Of a DNA stretch of 28,132 bases, positions 25,046 through 28,132 are shown one piece after another. How positions within the stretch are numbered: the stretch's first letter is position 1; each line of letters opens with the position of its first letter. Both the position numbers and the translations under genes were made by a program. Origin of the DNA: a virus; the IMG/VR virus record IMGVR_UViG_3300035162_000936, positions 1-28,132 of that record; one strand, given 5' to 3'. The notes below the pieces were generated by a model. The model was not told the origin of the DNA. It ran no database searches and saw nothing but the letters and a program-made list of their open reading frames with translations.

Positions 25046-25359
25046 TTTATGTAAGATTTTAAATTTATTAGGTCTAAATATTCATCGACTTCTATAAGGT
25101 GAAAGTCTGTTAGTTTTAAAAATTTTCTTGGCAATCTAAGTATTTCTATAGCAAAATATACTGGCTTTCCTCTATGAATTACAAACCCTCCGACCACGTA
25201 TGTTGTTAATTTATTTATTGGATAATCTTTTACGTTGGAATCAATGTAATCTGATATTAATATTTTAAGCGTTATATCTTCTAATTCAGAAATAGAGTCT
25301 ATAAAATCATCCTCCACTTCATACCCTCTATCCTTTATATACTTCGGTTTTAAACCCAT
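25042..25359 (-). CDS. Unknown protein in replication operon (105 aa)
   Basis: The start ATG at 25359 overlaps the nuclease gene by 32 bases, the longest overlap of the operon; no other in-frame Met lies near, so this start is favoured. The product has an N-terminal basic stretch (MGLKPKYIKDRGYEVEDDF), an acidic helix (SISELEDITLKILISDYIDS) and a strand pair (TTYVVGGFVIHRGKPVYFAI). It ends in a helical tail rich in Leu and Asp. No family is recognised. An ATGA overlap couples it to the DnaA-domain gene. Confidence 0.72.
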   Translation of the reverse strand: MGLKPKYIKDRGYEVEDDFIDSISELEDITLKILISDYIDSNVKDYPINKLTTYVVGGFVIHRGKPVYFAIEILRLPRKFLKLTDFHLIEVDEYLDLINLKSYIK

Positions 25360-25567
25360 ACTTCTCTAATTCTTTTAATCTGTATTTTTGTAATTCAGAT
25401 AACACTCCTTTTGGTTTTTTTATTTCTGAAAATAAAACATCACATCCACGAGGCAAAGCAAGTAAGTCTGGTATACCATTCTTATTTGTAAGCTTTAGTT
25501 TTATAACATAGTAACCCTCTGCTTCAAGTTCTTTTATCCTTTTGTTTTGTATTTGTTGCTCTGTCAT
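25328..25567 (-). CDS. VRR-NUC-type PD-(D/E)xK endonuclease (79 aa)
   Basis: The catalytic core of the PD-(D/E)xK fold is visible: NGIPDLLAL (D34) and then FSEIKKPKG (E48-x-K50), followed by a conserved Gln (Q60) in the next helix. The N-terminal helix (RIKELEAEGYYVIKLKL) and the strand before the glycine also match. Length is at the short end of VRR-NUC/Holliday-junction-resolvase-like phage nucleases. The expected activity is Mg-dependent cleavage of branched or flapped DNA during replication or recombination. It is coupled by ATGA to the SNF2-like helicase upstream, a common pairing in phage replication modules, which supports a joint role in processing forks or recombination intermediates. 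Confidence 0.86.
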   Translation of the reverse strand: MTEQQIQNKRIKELEAEGYYVIKLKLTNKNGIPDLLALPRGCDVLFSEIKKPKGVLSELQKYRLKELEKYGFKTEVYKG

Positions 25568-26793
25568 AAAGTTAATAAATCTCTTTTAAAATGTCTTAAG
25601 GTATAATCTTTTTTCTTTGTAACTGCCTTGTATATGTCAGCTTCAATTCCTCCACGAGAAAATATCCAGTACACATCACTCTCTAACCTTTCCTTGGTTG
25701 TCATACGATCTCTGGACTGCCAGTAGCTGGTGGCTGAAAAATCTATATTGTAATAAACAAGTGCGTCAGCTTTACGTAAACTAATTCCTTCTCTACCACT
25801 GACAATTTGCAAAGCTATGGTTTTATTAGTTTCATTAAACGTACTTAAATCTGTACATAAATCATCTCCATAAACTTCTTTTAATGCGTTAAGCTCTTCC
25901 TTGAACTTATAAAATATTCCAATTTTTGCATCAGCAAAATTATCATGAATGAATTGAGCTTTACTTAAATCTAAAATCATAGAGTTTCCAGACTCAAATT
26001 TTACAGTCCCTGAATACATTTGATGGAGTTTCATCATTAGCTTTACTGGTGTATCTGCCAATATTACATCATCATTACCTTCAATAACTAAATGTTTTTT
26101 TAACTTATTTGCTAATTGATATGTCATTGGACTCATTTCTACCTCCAACACATGCTCCCTTGTTTTTACTTTAAACCCAGCTTCTTTCTGAGTGTAAGAG
26201 ATTGTGTGTGGTTTCATTTCATCAATAATAATATCCAAACCATGACTGTAATCATTAATTAGAAAACTGTTTATTTTTCTCTGCTTGATGTTTACGTATT
26301 TTTTAGCAAACTTATAGAAAGTTTTATACTCACTAAAAGGATGGTTAAGCATTACAGAAACCTGATGGTACATTTGACTGTAAGATTCTGGTGTAGGAGT
26401 ACCAGATAAAAATATAACAAATGGATTGTTTTCTAAGATCAAAGAACGTACTTGAGTGGATCGTTTGTTTCTTTTCGGAAAAGCACCCATTCCATGAGCT
26501 TCATCACATATTACCATGTCCCAACCAGTTTGGTCTATTTTATGTAAAGACTCGTAATTTATTACAGTAATGCTGTAGGATGGATTAAGGAGCTTGTAAT
26601 CATCCTCAATACTGCTTATAGCTTTTTTCTTGGTAATAAATAAAAGGTTAGATACTGGCAAAAGCGCACTTACACCCAAGCTCGTGAGAGTTTTACCAGT
26701 CCTTACCTCCATTGCAAGATAAACAAATTTATCTTTTTGTAACAGAGGTTTGGCCTTATTCATTACTTCTAATTGATAGTTTCTGAATTCCAT
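25564..26793 (-). CDS. SNF2-like SF2 DNA helicase/translocase (409 aa)
   Basis: I choose the ATG at 26793 (MEFRNYQ...), one base after the upstream stop, rather than an in-frame TTG at 26805. The motifs are in order: RNYQ near the N-terminus; motif I AMEVRTGKT (K34); motif II DEAH (97-100) in VICDEAHGMG; motif III SGTP (130-133); and, in the second RecA lobe, a motif V region IVSGREGISLRKAD and motif VI QSRDRM (359-363). This is the pattern of phage SNF2-like helicases, and it is complete though compact. It should use ATP to move on or remodel DNA at forks. Downstream it is coupled by ATGA to the VRR-NUC nuclease, and upstream it almost touches the primase-helicase gene. Confidence 0.9.
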   Translation of the reverse strand: MEFRNYQLEVMNKAKPLLQKDKFVYLAMEVRTGKTLTSLGVSALLPVSNLLFITKKKAISSIEDDYKLLNPSYSITVINYESLHKIDQTGWDMVICDEAHGMGAFPKRNKRSTQVRSLILENNPFVIFLSGTPTPESYSQMYHQVSVMLNHPFSEYKTFYKFAKKYVNIKQRKINSFLINDYSHGLDIIIDEMKPHTISYTQKEAGFKVKTREHVLEVEMSPMTYQLANKLKKHLVIEGNDDVILADTPVKLMMKLHQMYSGTVKFESGNSMILDLSKAQFIHDNFADAKIGIFYKFKEELNALKEVYGDDLCTDLSTFNETNKTIALQIVSGREGISLRKADALVYYNIDFSATSYWQSRDRMTTKERLESDVYWIFSRGGIEADIYKAVTKKKDYTLRHFKRDLLTL

Positions 26794-26794
26794 A

Positions 26795-28132
26795 TTAAAA
26801 ATCAAAGTTACCGTTAGTTTCTAACTCATGCTTTGTTCTAAAACGCAACCATCTACCAACAGAATCTCTATCAGCTTCAGGCTTACAGTCATACTTAAAC
26901 ATTGAGTATGCTTCAAGCCACTTATTAAATTTAGTTCGTGAAACTGTCATTTTTGATTTAGGTGCAAAATCAGGATTGTCATCAACAAAATCCAAGTATA
27001 AATCATTTTTATAAACCTTGTAGCCTTTAGCTAACTTATCATTAATGTTATTAGTTCCAATCAATCCACACCACTCTAAAAACTCGTGGCATGTAGCAGC
27101 AGATAGCTGTCTGATTTTTAAGTTTACAAACTTAGACTTAACAAGTCCATGCATCATATATTCTTGTAAGCAACCAATCATGTAGTTGTCAAACTCACAC
27201 CACTCATCATCATCCCACTCTCCAAACATCAGCTTTCCAAACTCCTTTAATGGTGTTACATCTTTAGTGTAGTACTGAGCTAATTCCAGCTCCCACTTTC
27301 TTCTTGCAAAAGAAGAACCTTGCCCTTTGATAGCATAGTTCGTAGTTATAGCAATTTTTGGAGATTTGCTGAATGGAATTTTAATAGCATCTTTATTCTT
27401 TTTTTCTAAAACTAATCCCTCTGTTATAACACTAAAAAGTCTTTCAAAATCAAAATGTTTTTTAACATCATCAAAACACAAAACCTGCGTGTCTACGCTT
27501 ACGGTTTGATAAGCAAAACTTTTCTCAAAATTAAACGACTTACCATCTATAAATACTAACTTCTTCATGTGGCTCAAAGCGTTCATAAACAATCCCTTCC
27601 CTGTCCCCCCTTCAGGGTTGTCTGATATAACCTCGTCATTTAAAATAACGGCTGGACAGTAGGAAAGATTCTTCCACTGGTGTAACAAGTATCCTATTGT
27701 AGACTTCATAGATTTAATTCTGCTATCGTCCTGACCACATATGTTAGTTATAAACTGTTGGTAGTCACATCCATCTCCTTCACACAACTGGAAGTTACGG
27801 TCAATTACATGATCGTTCCAAACGTACCCACCTAAGTCCAAATAATCAATCTTTGTTATTGAATCATGCTTAACTTTTACAGCTCCGTTTTTGTAGTAAA
27901 GGTATGCTGTGTCTTTGTTGTCTTCAATAAAGTAAACATCTATGGAATTTAATAAAGTCAGGAACTCCTCTCTAAAATAACGAGTATGCTCTGCAAAATA
28001 ATTATATACTGACAGGTCATCAACCTCCAGCAAATAATTTAAAATAAAATCTTTAATCTCTTTCTCTGAAGTATGGTCTATAAGATTATTTGTAACTTTA
28101 ACAAACACGTAGTTTTTACTACCTTCAGGATT
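26795..28132 (-). CDS. D5/SF3-type primase-helicase, C-terminal part (5' end outside window)
   Basis: The frame stays open to the right edge: codons NPEGSKNY lie upstream of the GTG at 28108, so the N-terminus (probably a primase domain) is missing. Visible motifs are Walker A in NPEGGTGKGLF, Walker B in QVLCFDDV about 40 residues later, the SF3 sensor-like strand KIAITTNYAI, and an arginine pair in SFARRKWELEL that can act as arginine finger. The C-terminal ~100 residues look like a winged-helix region of D5-type helicases (MTVSRTKFNKWLEAYSM). The role is unwinding, and perhaps priming, at the phage replication fork. The stop TAA is one base before the ATG of the SNF2-like helicase. Confidence is high for an SF3/AAA+-type helicase and moderate for the primase fusion. 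Confidence 0.82.
   Translation of the reverse strand, partial: NPEGSKNYVFVKVTNNLIDHTSEKEIKDFILNYLLEVDDLSVYNYFAEHTRYFREEFLTLLNSIDVYFIEDNKDTAYLYYKNGAVKVKHDSITKIDYLDLGGYVWNDHVIDRNFQLCEGDGCDYQQFITNICGQDDSRIKSMKSTIGYLLHQWKNLSYCPAVILNDEVISDNPEGGTGKGLFMNALSHMKKLVFIDGKSFNFEKSFAYQTVSVDTQVLCFDDVKKHFDFERLFSVITEGLVLEKKNKDAIKIPFSKSPKIAITTNYAIKGQGSSFARRKWELELAQYYTKDVTPLKEFGKLMFGEWDDDEWCEFDNYMIGCLQEYMMHGLVKSKFVNLKIRQLSAATCHEFLEWCGLIGTNNINDKLAKGYKVYKNDLYLDFVDDNPDFAPKSKMTVSRTKFNKWLEAYSMFKYDCKPEADRDSVGRWLRFRTKHELETNGNFDF

Noticed and set aside
24538-25097. Open frames on the + strand across the DnaA-domain gene
   Set aside because: They are antisense to well-supported genes and show no family-like sequence; shadows of the coding strand.
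26794-26805. TTG start for the SNF2-like helicase
   Set aside because: The ATG at 26793 follows the upstream stop by one base, as at other junctions here, and gives the normal N-terminus.
28106-28108. GTG as start of the primase-helicase
   Set aside because: The frame remains open to the window edge, so the gene is cut and this codon is internal.
1-28132. tRNA genes, CRISPR arrays, insertion sequences, integrase/att sites, lysis genes
   Set aside because: I looked for them by eye and saw no supporting sequence; a tRNAscan or profile search could still reveal something subtle.

Overview
The window is a piece of an AT-rich (about two thirds A+T by eye) tailed-phage genome with a short, podovirus-type tail. 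The host is most likely a Bacteroidota bacterium, probably a flavobacterium. Two things support this. The intergenic gaps carry the Bacteroidota -7 promoter motif TAnnTTTG (here TATCTTTG, three times), and translation starts sit in A/T-rich stretches without Shine-Dalgarno motifs. The structural genes resemble those of crAss-like phages and their marine flavobacterial relatives: capsid protein, ring/neck proteins and a very large 'stabilisation/muzzle' protein. All homology statements are from memory of these families, not from a search. No integrase, repressor, tRNA, CRISPR, insertion sequence or lysis gene was seen.

Left arm (1-23697, all + strand): the C-terminus of the major capsid protein, then a head-module gene (466-1221) and a small gene (1317-1595). 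These are separated by three strong hairpin terminators, and two of the terminators run straight into a promoter. Next come two tail-neck ring proteins (1679-3574), a 1602-residue muzzle protein (3576-8384), a Cys/Ser/Thr-rich adhesin-like protein (8397-9920) and another virion protein (9937-10752). A third promoter precedes a GNAT-like gene (10786-11193). It is followed by three candidate internal (ejected) virion proteins of 295, 744 and 3045 residues; the last is a giant polyvalent protein with a zincin HExxH site. A small acidic ORF ends the arm.

Right arm (23684-28132, all - strand, converging on the left arm): a tightly overlapped operon read from right to left. It holds a D5/SF3-type primase-helicase (cut by the window edge), a SNF2-like helicase, a VRR-NUC-type nuclease, an unknown gene, a protein with a DnaA domain IV fold but no ATPase, and five small unknown genes. 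One of these has only 38 codons. This is the replication/recombination module.

The two arms meet tail to tail in a 14-bp perfect palindrome that supplies the last codons and the stop of both terminal genes. There is no gene-free stretch over 300 bases; the longest gaps (389-465, 1222-1316, 1596-1678) hold the terminators and promoters described below. The most interesting points are the giant zincin polyvalent protein in the place where crAss-like phages often carry a virion RNA polymerase, the terminator-promoter cassettes that suggest host polymerase reads the late genes, and the adhesin repeat shared by the muzzle protein and its neighbour.
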